From Archangium lipolyticum (GTDB lineage: Bacteria > Myxococcota > Myxococcia > Myxococcales > Myxococcaceae), in NCBI RefSeq assembly GCF_024623785.1, contig NZ_JANKBZ010000008.1, forward strand, positions 186,001-250,000: a stretch of DNA of 64,000 nucleotides, given 5' to 3'. Positions 1 through 7,975 of this stretch are shown one piece after another. The notes beneath the pieces were generated by a model. It saw only the letters and a list, made by a program, of their open reading frames with translations, ran no database searches and had not been told where the DNA came from. The position numbers and the translations under genes are program-made. Each line of letters opens with the position of its first letter. The stretch's first letter is position 1.

Positions 1-402
1 ATGCGCCGAGAAGGCCAGGGCCATCGGGGTGTAATACCAGAGCACGAACTCGTTCACGTCCTGGTCCTCGAGCAGCGCATGGAGCAGCTCGCGCTGCACG
101 GCCGCCAGGACGTCGGGGTCCATCCGGGTGCCCGGCGGTGGATCCGGCGTCACCTGAGTGGAGCCCCCCACGTGGATGTGGGGCGTCGCCACCCAGACCC
201 CCTCGGGTGAGCGAGCCGCCTCCAGCCGGGTGGGGCCAGGGCCCCAGACAGGCTCCTCCACGAAGAAGACGCGGCGCTCGCGAGCGAAGCGCGACATCAG
301 GTGCTGAGGGCGCTGAAAGACGAAGTTCCAACGCAGGTGAGACAGGCAGACGAGATCCGGGAGCCCGCTCCCCGTGTCGTTCCGTCCATGCGAGCGCTGC
401 AT
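1..402 (-). CDS. Glycosyltransferase family 1-like protein, N-terminal part (runs off the window)
   Basis: Reading the minus strand from an ATG at 402 gives 134 open codons up to the window edge, so the C-terminal part, including any catalytic GT-B domain, is missing. The start is preceded by GGAGGGA eight bases upstream. The first residues contain DLVCLSHLRWNFVFQRPQH followed by a RVFFVEEP stretch and later FVLWYYTPMAL. This N-terminal pattern is known from bacterial glycosyltransferases and polysaccharide-associated GT1 proteins that begin with the nucleotide-independent Rossmann half. It probably transfers a sugar during cell-surface polysaccharide or glycolipid synthesis; donor and acceptor cannot be read. 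It lies in the same direction as the aminotransferase behind it, with 134 bp between. The family call is good; the substrate is unknown. Confidence 0.75.
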   Translation of the reverse strand, partial: MQRSHGRNDTGSGLPDLVCLSHLRWNFVFQRPQHLMSRFARERRVFFVEEPVWGPGPTRLEAARSPEGVWVATPHIHVGGSTQVTPDPPPGTRMDPDVLAAVQRELLHALLEDQDVNEFVLWYYTPMALAFSAH

Positions 403-536
403 GCGAGTTCCCTCCGGCAGGGTGTGACCTGCGGGGAAGGATGGGCATCGCTCCGCTACATTCCCATTGGACTTGGAGTCAGATGGGAAGGTCCCGGGCG
501 GAGGCTCGTACGCCAGCTCGTATGCCTGCTCCCGGG

Positions 537-1703
537 TCAGCGGGTGGTGACGCGCTCGATGGCCTCCAGGGCCTCGGGGAAACGCTCCGGGTGCATGCCC
601 AGGCCCAGCCGGAAGCCGTGACCGCGCTCCAGCGGATGGGTGCCCGCGGGGTCGCCGTGCTCCATGGAGCTGAGCGGCAGGACGAACACCCCGGCCTCGC
701 CGAGCGCCTGGAACTTCGCCTCGAGCTCCTTCGGACCGGCCACGCCGCGCACACCGATGCAGGTGACGAGTCCGCCCGTGGGGGCCACGCCATACACGCC
801 CCGCGAGCGCTCCAGGAAGGCGGCGAGGATGCGCCGGTTGCTCAAACACTCCTCGCGCGCCTGGCGCAGGGCGGGACTGTGCAGGTCCTTGAGGACCTCG
901 TAGGAGATCCACTCGGTGACCGGGTTCACGGTGTGCGTGGTGTAGTTCTTCTCGTTCTGCATGCCCGCCAGCATGGCCGTGTCACCCACGCACCAGCCGA
1001 TGCGAAGGCCCGGGCAGCCCAGGCACTTGATGAAGGAGCCGGTGACGAAGCTCCGGGTGCCCGCGCGGTACACCGTGGACCCCAGCACCTCCGTCTCGGA
1101 GGAGAGGAAGCGGTAGTGCTCGTCGCCCACCAGCGTGGCACCGGAACGCTCCGTCCAGCGGGAGACGCGCTCCAGCAGCTCCGGCTCCAACACCAGGCCG
1201 CTCGGGTTGTGGGGGTTGTTGATGATGACCACGTCCGGGCGCTCGCGCTCGAGCCGCTCCAACCACGCGTCGGCGTCCACGGAGGGCACGCCCCGCTCGT
1301 CCCAGCGCAGGGGAAGGCGGACGATCTCCGCGCCCTGCTGCATGGGCAGCTCGTAGAGGAGCTGGAAGGCGGGCCAGGCGAGGGCCACCTTCTTCGGGCG
1401 GAGCTGGCGGAAGAGGAGCAGCAGGGCCTCGCTGGTGCCAGTGGTGATGAGGACGTTGTCGCGCGTGGCGCCGGGATGCATGGCGGCCACCAGGTCCCTC
1501 AGGTCGGCGCGGCCCCAGTTGGGGCTGTCACGCAGCAGGGTGGAGAGGAACGTGTCGGCGGCCTGCTGGGGGCCGACGCCGGAGCCGGCGAGCAGCTCGC
1601 CCACCGTGCGGGGCCGGGCACCGGACTCCCCGAGGTTGTAGCGCGCGGTGAAGCGCGAGCCCTCGAGGTAGTCCTCCATGAAGAACGAGCGAAGGGGTTC
1701 CAT
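537..1703 (-). CDS. PLP-dependent class I/II aminotransferase
   Basis: A 388-residue fold-type I PLP enzyme. Visible landmarks are PNWGRADLR (61-69), the cofactor-binding NNPHNPSG (162-169), DEHYRF (194-199), the Schiff-base lysine K226 in SFIKCLGCPGLRIGW, and the arginine of GLRIGW that holds the substrate carboxylate. The length is normal for the family. Overall style (RYNLGESGARPRTVGELL near the N terminus) recalls the capreomycidine synthase/VioD-like branch more than housekeeping aspartate transaminases, but this is recall and not proof. It starts 15 bp after the methyltransferase stop, so the two are almost certainly co-transcribed and may modify the same amino-acid-derived substrate. 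Confidence 0.85.
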   Translation of the reverse strand: MEPLRSFFMEDYLEGSRFTARYNLGESGARPRTVGELLAGSGVGPQQAADTFLSTLLRDSPNWGRADLRDLVAAMHPGATRDNVLITTGTSEALLLLFRQLRPKKVALAWPAFQLLYELPMQQGAEIVRLPLRWDERGVPSVDADAWLERLERERPDVVIINNPHNPSGLVLEPELLERVSRWTERSGATLVGDEHYRFLSSETEVLGSTVYRAGTRSFVTGSFIKCLGCPGLRIGWCVGDTAMLAGMQNEKNYTTHTVNPVTEWISYEVLKDLHSPALRQAREECLSNRRILAAFLERSRGVYGVAPTGGLVTCIGVRGVAGPKELEAKFQALGEAGVFVLPLSSMEHGDPAGTHPLERGHGFRLGLGMHPERFPEALEAIERVTTR

Positions 1704-1718
1704 GTCTCTCCAGGAGCG

Positions 1719-3218
1719 TCAGCGGGAAGGGAGGCCGTCCGGCCAGGGGACGTCCCCGCGCGAGGCGATGACGACCTGCTGGATGGGCATGTCGAAGCCG
1801 CGGGAGGACGTGAGGCCCACGGGCTCGAGCAGCCGCCGGAAGTCGGGCATGGACAGCACATCACCCTCGTTGGACACGTAGCGGCGCAGCGAGAAGTAGA
1901 GCGCATCCAGGGGACCATCGCGCCGGTCCGTCAGCAGGTAGCCCGAGATGATGAGCAGCCCCCGGGGACGCAGCGCGCGGGCGAGCTGCCCGAAGAGCCG
2001 CGGCAGCTCCTCGGGAGGCAGCGCGGGGATGACCTGGGGCAGGAGGATGAGATCGTATTGCGCCTCGCCGTAGTCCACGGAGAGGCAGTCCCCGGCCCAA
2101 TAGCGTGCACGGCCGTCCAGCTTGAGCTTCGCGATGTTGGGCTTCACCTGCTCCAGGACGTGCTCGGAGTCCAGGTAGGTGACGTGCACCGTGGGGTCCG
2201 CCAGCCCGAAGGCGGCGCCCCAGACACCCGAGCCGGTGCCCACGTCCAGGACCCGAGCCTCCTTCAGCGGACGCATGGAGGCGACGAGCTCCGCGGCCTT
2301 GCGGCCCAGCTTCACGTGCGAGGCGAAGATGCCGGTGATGCGCGAGGCGTTGCGCTGGTAGATGCGCTTCGCCGTCTCGGGGTCGCGCAGATCCAACCGG
2401 AACTTCCGCTGGGTGACGGCCTCGTCCAGGTGCCCGAAGGCCTCCCAGTAGTCCATGGTGGCCGGGAAGGCGCGCTGGAAGTACGGCAGGCTGCTCGCGT
2501 CCAGGGAGCGGCCGGCCAGCTCGGTGTACCCGAAGGACTCCGCCTCCCGCTGGACGAGGCCCATGGACACGAGCACCTCCAGCAGCACGCGCAGCGCCTC
2601 GGGATGGGAGCCGGTGGCCTTCGCCAGCTCCGCGAGCGGCCGGGGTCCGGACACCAGCGCCTCCAGCAGACCCACCTCACCGCTCGTCACGAGCGCCTGG
2701 GTGCGGAGGAAGTTGCGCGCGGCACGGTCGTCGTAGTCCTCGGCGGTGGTGCTCGACACGGGGGCCCGGGGTTCCAGGAACTCCTTCCGGTACCACCCGA
2801 GCAGGTCGCGGGACTCCCCGTGCCAGTCCACCGGAGCGCCGGTGCGGACGGCCTCGGGCAGCTTCGCGGACACGAGCCACCAGCCGAGCGCCTCGCGCAT
2901 CCGGGCGGCGAAGTCGGGGCGGCGGAGGAAGGCGCTCGCCACCGGGAGCGAATACCCCCTCCCCTCCTCCAGCCGGACGAAGCCGAGCCCCACCAGCGGC
3001 TCGAGGACGGAGCGCGTGCCTCGCACGGTACCGCCGATGCGGGAGGCGAGCGTCTCCAGGGACACCGGCACGGCGGAGCCCTCGTCCGGGAGGTGGGCGA
3101 ACAACCCGAGCGCGAAGGCGCCCAGGAGCGCGGCCGACTCGTTGCTCGCATCGCGGGCCCAGAAGTTGAGCTGTTGGATGAACGCCGTCTGTGAGGACGC
3201 GGGGGGAGACTCCGCCAA
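1719..3218 (-). CDS. SAM-dependent methyltransferase with two winged-helix modules
   Basis: A 499-residue protein. The C-terminal half is a class I methyltransferase: motif I VLDVGTGSG at about 323-331, acidic YLDSEH after strand 2, and a WAGDCLSVDYGEAQYD segment before the LILLPQV strand. The N-terminal part contains two helix-turn-helix-like regions, roughly residues 30-95 and 175-240, each reading like the dimerisation/winged-helix domain found once at the front of plant- and polyketide-type O-methyltransferases. The duplication makes it longer than the usual 340-380 residues. It is first in a two-gene unit with the aminotransferase 15 bp downstream, suggesting joint action on a small metabolite. 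The substrate is unknown. Confidence 0.8.
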   Translation of the reverse strand: MAESPPASSQTAFIQQLNFWARDASNESAALLGAFALGLFAHLPDEGSAVPVSLETLASRIGGTVRGTRSVLEPLVGLGFVRLEEGRGYSLPVASAFLRRPDFAARMREALGWWLVSAKLPEAVRTGAPVDWHGESRDLLGWYRKEFLEPRAPVSSTTAEDYDDRAARNFLRTQALVTSGEVGLLEALVSGPRPLAELAKATGSHPEALRVLLEVLVSMGLVQREAESFGYTELAGRSLDASSLPYFQRAFPATMDYWEAFGHLDEAVTQRKFRLDLRDPETAKRIYQRNASRITGIFASHVKLGRKAAELVASMRPLKEARVLDVGTGSGVWGAAFGLADPTVHVTYLDSEHVLEQVKPNIAKLKLDGRARYWAGDCLSVDYGEAQYDLILLPQVIPALPPEELPRLFGQLARALRPRGLLIISGYLLTDRRDGPLDALYFSLRRYVSNEGDVLSMPDFRRLLEPVGLTSSRGFDMPIQQVVIASRGDVPWPDGLPSR

Positions 3219-3273
3219 GGTGGCTCCTCGTCGGTGGGGGGAGCCCGAGTATGGCCCAGGTGGGCCCGGTCTT

Positions 3274-4422
3274 TCACCTGGGTGGGGACAGGCGCCGCCA
3301 GGCCCCGATGAGCGCTTCCGCGGCGGTCATCACGTCCCCAAGCGTCGTCGTCCGGCCCAGGGACAGGCGCACCGAGCCGAGCGCCTCCCCGGGAGCCACA
3401 CCCATCGCGGTGATGATGGAGGAGGCGGACTCCTCGCCCGCGTGGCACGCCGAGCCCGTGGAGGCAGCCACCTCGGGAGCCGCGGCCAGGAGCGCGGAGC
3501 CGCTCACACCGGGGAAGCGCACGTTGAGGGTGTTCGGCAACCGCTCCTCCAGGTGGCCATTGAGCACCAGTCCCGGGATGCGCGCCCGCAGCCGCGTCCA
3601 GAGCTCGCCCCGCAGCCTGCGCATCCGCGTCTCCTCGCCTTCCACCGTGCGGAGGGCCACCTCGCAGGCCGCCCCGAGCCCCACGATGGACGCGACGTTC
3701 TCCGTGCCCGGGCGCAGGCCCCGCTCATGCCCCGCCCCGAGCAGGACCGGACGCAGCGGCGTTCCCCGGCGCACGTACAGTGCGCCCACGCCCTTGGGGG
3801 CGCCGAACTTGTGGCCCACCACCGTGAGCAGGTCCACGCCCAGCCCATCGACGGACACGGGTAGCTTGCCCACCGACTGGGCCGCATCGGTGTGTACCAG
3901 CACCCCACGGGCGCGGGCCTCGAGGGCCACCTCGGAGATGGGCTGCAGCACGCCCGTCTCGTTGTTGGCATGCATGAGGGTGACGAGCGCCGTGTCGCTC
4001 CGCAGTGCCGCCACGGCCTCGTCGACGCGGATCCGGCCGTCCCCATCCACCGGGAGCCATGTCACCCGCGTGCCGTGTTTCTCCAGCTCGCGGCAGGGCT
4101 CGGTGGTGGCCGGGTGCTCGATGACGGAGGTCAACACGTGCCGCTTCTCCGGGAGCGCGGCCGCCACGCCACGGATGGCGAGGTTGTTGGCCTCCGTCCC
4201 ATGCGCGACGAAGAAGAGCTCCTCCGGGGCGGCGCCGAGCAGCGCCGCCACCTGGGCCCGAGCCCGATCGACGGCCTCGCGGGCCCGGCGTCCATAGACG
4301 TGCGCGCTGGAGGGGTTGCCGAAGTGCTCGCGCAGATACGGGAGCATGGCGTCCACCACCTCGGGCAGCAGCGGCGTGGTGGCATTGTGGTCCAGGTAGA
4401 CAGGGTCGCGTGGAGCACTCAT
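3274..4422 (-). CDS. Cysteine desulfurase (NifS/IscS family)
   Basis: A 382-residue PLP enzyme that removes sulfur from cysteine to supply Fe-S cluster and thio-cofactor synthesis. It opens with VYLDHNATTPL, carries the PLP lysine K205 in GHKFGAPKGVGALY, and the catalytic cysteine C326 in STGSACHAGEESAS, which forms the persulfide. Spacing of these residues matches E. coli IscS (K206, C328). The short insertion after C326 places it nearer to the NifS/group I type. It stands alone: no iscU, iscA or iscR follows, and the gene ends 55 bp before the methyltransferase start, so it may act as a general sulfur donor. It is divergent from rnk across about 186 bp. Confidence 0.93.
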   Translation of the reverse strand: MSAPRDPVYLDHNATTPLLPEVVDAMLPYLREHFGNPSSAHVYGRRAREAVDRARAQVAALLGAAPEELFFVAHGTEANNLAIRGVAAALPEKRHVLTSVIEHPATTEPCRELEKHGTRVTWLPVDGDGRIRVDEAVAALRSDTALVTLMHANNETGVLQPISEVALEARARGVLVHTDAAQSVGKLPVSVDGLGVDLLTVVGHKFGAPKGVGALYVRRGTPLRPVLLGAGHERGLRPGTENVASIVGLGAACEVALRTVEGEETRMRRLRGELWTRLRARIPGLVLNGHLEERLPNTLNVRFPGVSGSALLAAAPEVAASTGSACHAGEESASSIITAMGVAPGEALGSVRLSLGRTTTLGDVMTAAEALIGAWRRLSPPR

Positions 4423-4513
4423 GAGGAGGGAAGGCTAACCGTTGACGACGCGGTGCGTCTGGGTTTCGTACGAACGGTCAATCCCGGACGTGCCGTCAGG
4501 GTGACGCCCGGTG

Positions 4514-4535
4514 GGGCGTCTGGTTTCAGACGCCC
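4514..4535. promoter_or_regulatory. Perfect 8-bp hairpin in the nifS-like/rnk divergent intergenic region
   Basis: GGGCGTCT and AGACGCCC flank a six-base loop between the divergent cysteine desulfurase and rnk starts. There is no T-run on either side, so it is not an obvious terminator. Because both genes start away from it, it would lie in a 5' leader or be a protein-binding palindrome. Function is unknown. Confidence 0.4.
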
Positions 4536-4608
4536 TGCCGCCATGCAGGCACGGCTCGGAACCTGCTTGGTTGACCGGCCACACGTAGGGTCAAAGGATT
4601 GAGCAGTC

Positions 4609-5013
4609 ATGAGCACGCAAGAGCCGAGGATCGTGGTCACGTCGACCGACATGGAGCGGCTGCGAACCCTCATCGATACGACCGCGGGAGATCTGGCGGA
4701 AGCGCTCGATGCGGAGTTGCTGCGCGCGGAGGTGGTGGAGCCCACCCAGGTGCCGCCCGACGTCGTGACGATGAACAGCCGGGTGGTGTACGAGGACGAG
4801 GACACGCACGAGAAGCGGGAGGTGACACTGTCCTATCCGAAGGACGCGTCGCTCCAGCAGGGGCGGGTATCCGTGCTGGCGCCCGTGGGAGCGGCGCTGC
4901 TCGGACTTTCGGAGGGGCAGGAGATCGAGTGGGAGCTACCTGGCGGAAAGCACAAGCGCCTGCGCATCCTCTCCGTCACCTACCAGCCGCAGTCGGCCGG
5001 GCACGCTCACTGA
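4609..5013 (+). CDS. rnk: Rnk-like regulator (GreA/GreB C-terminal domain)
   Basis: A 134-residue protein of the nucleoside diphosphate kinase regulator family. Residues about 50-130 read as the GreA/GreB-type C-terminal FKBP-like domain: VVTMNSRVVYEDED, REVTLSYP, SVLAPVGAALLGLSEGQEIEWELPGG. The long Gre coiled coil is absent; only a short helix (MERLRTLIDTT) precedes the domain, as in Rnk. Such proteins bind RNA polymerase near the secondary channel and modulate transcription without transcript cleavage. The gene is monocistronic in appearance, followed immediately by a REP-like repeat, and divergent from the cysteine desulfurase. Confidence 0.88.
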   Translation: MSTQEPRIVVTSTDMERLRTLIDTTAGDLAEALDAELLRAEVVEPTQVPPDVVTMNSRVVYEDEDTHEKREVTLSYPKDASLQQGRVSVLAPVGAALLGLSEGQEIEWELPGGKHKRLRILSVTYQPQSAGHAH

Positions 5014-5022
5014 GCCCCCCTC

Positions 5023-5055
5023 CCCTCTCCCCCTGGGAGAGGGACGGGGTGAGGG
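5023..5055 (+). repeat. REP-like palindromic repeat, copy 1
   Basis: CCCTCTCCC and GGGAGAGGG form a 9-bp stem around a CCT loop (5023-5043), followed by ACGGGGTGAGGG. It begins ten bases after the rnk stop codon. A second copy with identical arms and identical 3' tail lies at 27644-27676, likewise directly behind a stop codon, and a degenerate half copy at 29070-29085. This pattern resembles widespread intergenic REP sequences mobilised by REP-associated (RAYT) transposases. Confidence 0.75.
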
Positions 5056-5065
5056 TCTCTCGTCT

Positions 5066-5082
5066 CCCGGGTCGAACCCGGG
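5066..5082. terminator. CCCGGG stem-loop between rnk and the chorismate-binding gene
   Basis: CCCGGG-TCGAA-CCCGGG forms a perfect 6-bp GC stem between the REP-like repeat and the next gene. No T-tract follows. It may act with the adjacent REP hairpin as a transcription end or mRNA-stabilising structure for rnk. The call is weak. Confidence 0.3.
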
Positions 5083-5094
5083 GCCCATGAAGGC

Positions 5095-6594
5095 GTGGCC
5101 TTTGTTACAAGCCCGCCCATGCCGGTCCCCCCGACCCCGCCCCCCTCTCCGTTGGACCGCGAGCGCTTCGAGGCGCTCGTGGCGGAGGGCTACAACCAGG
5201 TCCCCCTCGTCCGTGTGGTGGAGCTGCACGGCCGGAGACCGGTGGACCTGCTGCGAGCCCTGCCGCCGGGACACCGCATCCTGCTCGAAAGCACCCGAGC
5301 CTCGAACGAAGGCCGCTACTCCTTCGTGGGAGCCAGACCCTTCCTGACGTTCAGGGCGAAGGGAGGAAGGTGCGAGATCAACGGCGAACCCCAACCGGGG
5401 GAGCCACTGACCACCTTGCGAGGGCTCCTGAGACGTTTTCGCGGTGTGCGCCTTCCAGGGATGCCGCTCTTCTGTGGTGGAGCGGTGGGCTTCTTCGCCT
5501 ACGAGGCGGCGCACCATTTCGAGTCCCTGCCGCGCCACGGGAACGACGATCTGGGACTGCCGGACATCGCGCTGGACTTCGTGGACACGTTCGTGGCGGT
5601 GGACCACCAGGAGAGCCGGGCGCTCGTGGTGGCCACGGGCGACGACCACGAGGACTGCCTGCGACGGTTGGAGGAGCTGGAGCGGGTGGTACGCGCGGTG
5701 GCCTCCACAACGCCTCCGGCGCGCGCCTGGCACCTCGAGGACGGACAGACGCCGGACGTGCCCTGGCGCTCCAACTTCACGCAGGAGGGCTACCAGCGAG
5801 CGGTGGAGCGCGTACAGGAATACATCCGCGCGGGAGACACCTACCAGGTCAACCTCTCGCAGCGGCTGGAGGTGGAGCCCAGGCTGCCCGCGCTGGAGCT
5901 GTACGAAGCCCTCTCGGCCATCAGCCCGGTGCACTTCGCCAGCTACCTGGAGGTGGACGGCTTCGAGGTGGTGAGCGCCTCGCCCGAGCGGCTGGTGCGG
6001 GTGGAGGACGGCAGGGCCATCACCCGGCCGATCGCGGGCACGCGGCGCAAGGGAACACCAGAGGAGAACGCCCGGTTCGTACACGAGCTGCGCACCAGCG
6101 AGAAGGAGCGGGCCGAGCACGCGATGCTGGTGGATCTGGAGCGCAACGACCTGGGGCGCGTCTGCACTTACGGGAGCGTCCAGGTGACGAAGCTGATGGA
6201 GATCATCGAGTACGCCCACGTGCTCCACATCGAGTCCGAGGTGGTGGGCCGGCTGGCGCCGGGAGTGGAGCCGCTCGACGTGGTGGCGGCGGTGTTCCCG
6301 GGCGGCACCATCACCGGGGTGCCGAAGATCCGCACCATGCAGATCATCACCGAGCTGGAGCCACACGCGCGGGGCCTCTACACGGGCTCGCTCGGATACC
6401 TGAGCTTCACGGGCGAGATGGACCTCAACATCGTCATCCGCACGGTGGTGCTGAAAGGCGGACGGGCCTGGGTGCAGGTGGGGGCGGGCATCGTCCACGA
6501 CTCGGAGCCGAGGCGCGAGTACCAGGAGACGCTGCACAAGGCGCGCTCGCCGCTGCTGGCGCTGTCCGCACGGCCGGCGGAGGGCGCGAAATGA
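5095..6594 (+). CDS. Chorismate-binding synthase component I (PabB/TrpE family)
   Basis: A 499-residue enzyme that aminates chorismate using ammonia from the glutaminase encoded next. Residues 30-170 are the component I N-terminal region; the chorismate-binding domain fills the C-terminal half, with [43 protein letters not shown] (312-320), [26 protein letters not shown] and [10 protein letters not shown] all intact. The following pabA- and pabC-like genes argue for aminodeoxychorismate synthase (folate). However, the active-site motif reads PIAGT, the anthranilate-synthase form, whereas E. coli PabB has PIKGT with a nucleophilic lysine. The enzyme could be TrpE, PabB of the alanine type, or serve both paths. 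The start is uncertain: GTG 5095 or ATG 5119; neither has an ideal ribosome site. Confidence 0.88.
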   Translation: MAFVTSPPMPVPPTPPPSPLDRERFEALVAEGYNQVPLVRVVELHGRRPVDLLRALPPGHRILLESTRASNEGRYSFVGARPFLTFRAKGGRCEINGEPQPGEPLTTLRGLLRRFRGVRLPGMPLFCGGAVGFFAYEAAHHFESLPRHGNDDLGLPDIALDFVDTFVAVDHQESRALVVATGDDHEDCLRRLEELERVVRAVASTTPPARAWHLEDGQTPDVPWRSNFTQEGYQRAVERVQEYIRAGDTYQVNLSQRLEVEPRLPALELYEALSAISPVHFASYLEVDGFEVVSASPERLVRVEDGRAITRPIAGTRRKGTPEENARFVHELRTSEKERAEHAMLVDLERNDLGRVCTYGSVQVTKLMEIIEYAHVLHIESEVVGRLAPGVEPLDVVAAVFPGGTITGVPKIRTMQIITELEPHARGLYTGSLGYLSFTGEMDLNIVIRTVVLKGGRAWVQVGAGIVHDSEPRREYQETLHKARSPLLALSARPAEGAK

Positions 6595-7163
6595 TGCTGC
6601 TCATCGACAACTTCGACTCCTTCACCTTCAACCTCGTGCAGGCGCTGGGCGGGCTCGGGGCGGAGCTGAAGGTGGTGCGCAACGATGCCCTCACCCTCGC
6701 CGGGGTGGAGGCGCTGCGGCCGGATCGCATCGTCATCTCGCCGGGCCCTTGTACGCCGAACGAGGCCGGCATCTCGCTGGAGGTCATCCGCGCCTTCGCG
6801 GGCCGGGTGCCGGTGCTCGGGGTGTGCCTGGGGCACCAGTCCATCGGCCAGGTGTTCGGAGGGCGCGTCGTGCGGGCCCCGGTGCCCGTGCACGGGAAGA
6901 CGGCCGACATCCACCACGATGGCCGGGGCGTCTTCCGGGGACTGCCCCATCCCTTCGTGGCCGCGCGCTACCACTCGCTGGTGGTGGAGCGGGCGAGCCT
7001 TCCGGACTGCCTGGAGGTCTCCGCCTGGTGCGGAGAGCTGGTGATGGGACTGCGCCATCGCGAGTACCCATGGGTGGAGGGCATCCAGTTCCATCCCGAG
7101 TCCTTCCTCACGCCGCACGGCACCACGTTGCTCGCGAGGTTCCTGGAGGCGCGAATCGGATGA
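6591..7163 (+). CDS. pabA: Glutamine amidotransferase component II (PabA/TrpG)
   Basis: A 190-residue class I glutaminase that releases ammonia from glutamine for the component I enzyme. It opens with [15 protein letters not shown], and the triad is complete: nucleophile C79 in GVCLGHQ, H168 and E170 in [17 protein letters not shown] (50-60) is the conserved substrate loop. The ATG overlaps the upstream TGA in an ATGA arrangement, and its own TGA overlaps the next ATG in the same way, so all three proteins are probably translationally coupled in equal amounts. The pabC neighbour favours a folate role; a shared amphibolic role with tryptophan synthesis is possible. Confidence 0.92.
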   Translation: MMLLIDNFDSFTFNLVQALGGLGAELKVVRNDALTLAGVEALRPDRIVISPGPCTPNEAGISLEVIRAFAGRVPVLGVCLGHQSIGQVFGGRVVRAPVPVHGKTADIHHDGRGVFRGLPHPFVAARYHSLVVERASLPDCLEVSAWCGELVMGLRHREYPWVEGIQFHPESFLTPHGTTLLARFLEARIG

Positions 7164-7969
7164 TGGACACGGTCGCGGTGAACGGAGAGGTGCGGCGGTG
7201 GGAGGAGCTGCGGCTCCAGGACTTCCTCCAGTCGTTCTTCTTCGGCGCGGGCTTCTTCGAGACGTTCCTCGTCACCGGGGGCGTGCCCATGTTCCTGGAG
7301 CGGCACCTCGCGCGGCTCCGGTCGAGCCTCGAGGCCCATGCGGCCTGCGTGCGCGCGCCACCCGAGGACGTGCTCACCGCCAGGTCCGTCCTCGACTCCC
7401 TGCATCGATGCCTGGAGGCGGATGCCAGCCTGGGGCCTCGCTTCACCGGCGTGGGCAAGCTGGTGGCGGGAGATGGGCGGCTGCTGCTGTCCTTCCGGGA
7501 ACTGCCGGCCCCCCAGGCGCACACCGTCCTCGACGCGCTGGAGGACCGCTGCTACCGGAGGGGCGACCCCACCCTGAGACACAAGAGCATCTCGTACCTG
7601 CGGCAGTACGCGCACTTCGGCCGGGGAACGGTCTTCGCCAACGAGGCCGGGGAGCTCTGCGAGGCGCCGAACGGCAATCTGTTCTTCCTCGTGGGAGACG
7701 CGGTGGTGACTCCGCCCCTGGAGGTCCCCTGCCTCCCGGGCATCATCCGCTCCGTGCTGCTGGAGGAAGGACGGCTCGGGGACATGCCGGTGGTGGAGCG
7801 CACGGTGGGGCGGGAGCAGCTGGAGGACGTCCGGGGCTGTGTCCTCACCAACTCCGTCAGCCTCGCGCTCGCCGTCCCGCGACTGCTCGGGCGGGAGCTG
7901 CCCGGGAGCCACATGCTGGCCGAGCGCGCCCGGGTCGTGGTGCGGGAGTCCGCACGGCGCGAGGGGTGA
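7160..7969 (+). CDS. pabC: Aminodeoxychorismate lyase-like PLP enzyme (PabC, fold type IV)
   Basis: A 269-residue member of the branched-chain aminotransferase/4-amino-4-deoxychorismate lyase family, expected to split aminodeoxychorismate into p-aminobenzoate and pyruvate. [13 protein letters not shown] corresponds to the usual GDGxFET start, [11 protein letters not shown] carries the PLP lysine K142, and [16 protein letters not shown] is the family's cofactor-phosphate region. ATG 7160 overlaps the pabA stop by four bases. A D-amino-acid transaminase role cannot be excluded from sequence alone, but placement directly behind component I and II genes makes the lyase assignment the best reading. 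It converges tail-to-tail with the hybrid kinase six bases away. Confidence 0.85.
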   Translation: MMDTVAVNGEVRRWEELRLQDFLQSFFFGAGFFETFLVTGGVPMFLERHLARLRSSLEAHAACVRAPPEDVLTARSVLDSLHRCLEADASLGPRFTGVGKLVAGDGRLLLSFRELPAPQAHTVLDALEDRCYRRGDPTLRHKSISYLRQYAHFGRGTVFANEAGELCEAPNGNLFFLVGDAVVTPPLEVPCLPGIIRSVLLEEGRLGDMPVVERTVGREQLEDVRGCVLTNSVSLALAVPRLLGRELPGSHMLAERARVVVRESARREG

Positions 7970-7975
7970 AGCCCC

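Noticed and set aside
138-3194. Very long plus-strand open frame opposite the methyltransferase and aminotransferase genes (and similar long ones at 8000-10354 and 16352-19153)
   Set aside because: Composition is Arg/Gly/His/Ala-rich with no domains, and the opposite strand carries full, motif-bearing genes. These are GC-driven antisense shadows.
5066-5082. tRNA T-arm-like CCCGGGTCGAACCCGGG
   Set aside because: No acceptor, D- or anticodon arm surrounds it, and the loop is not the TTCRANY form. It is only a palindrome.
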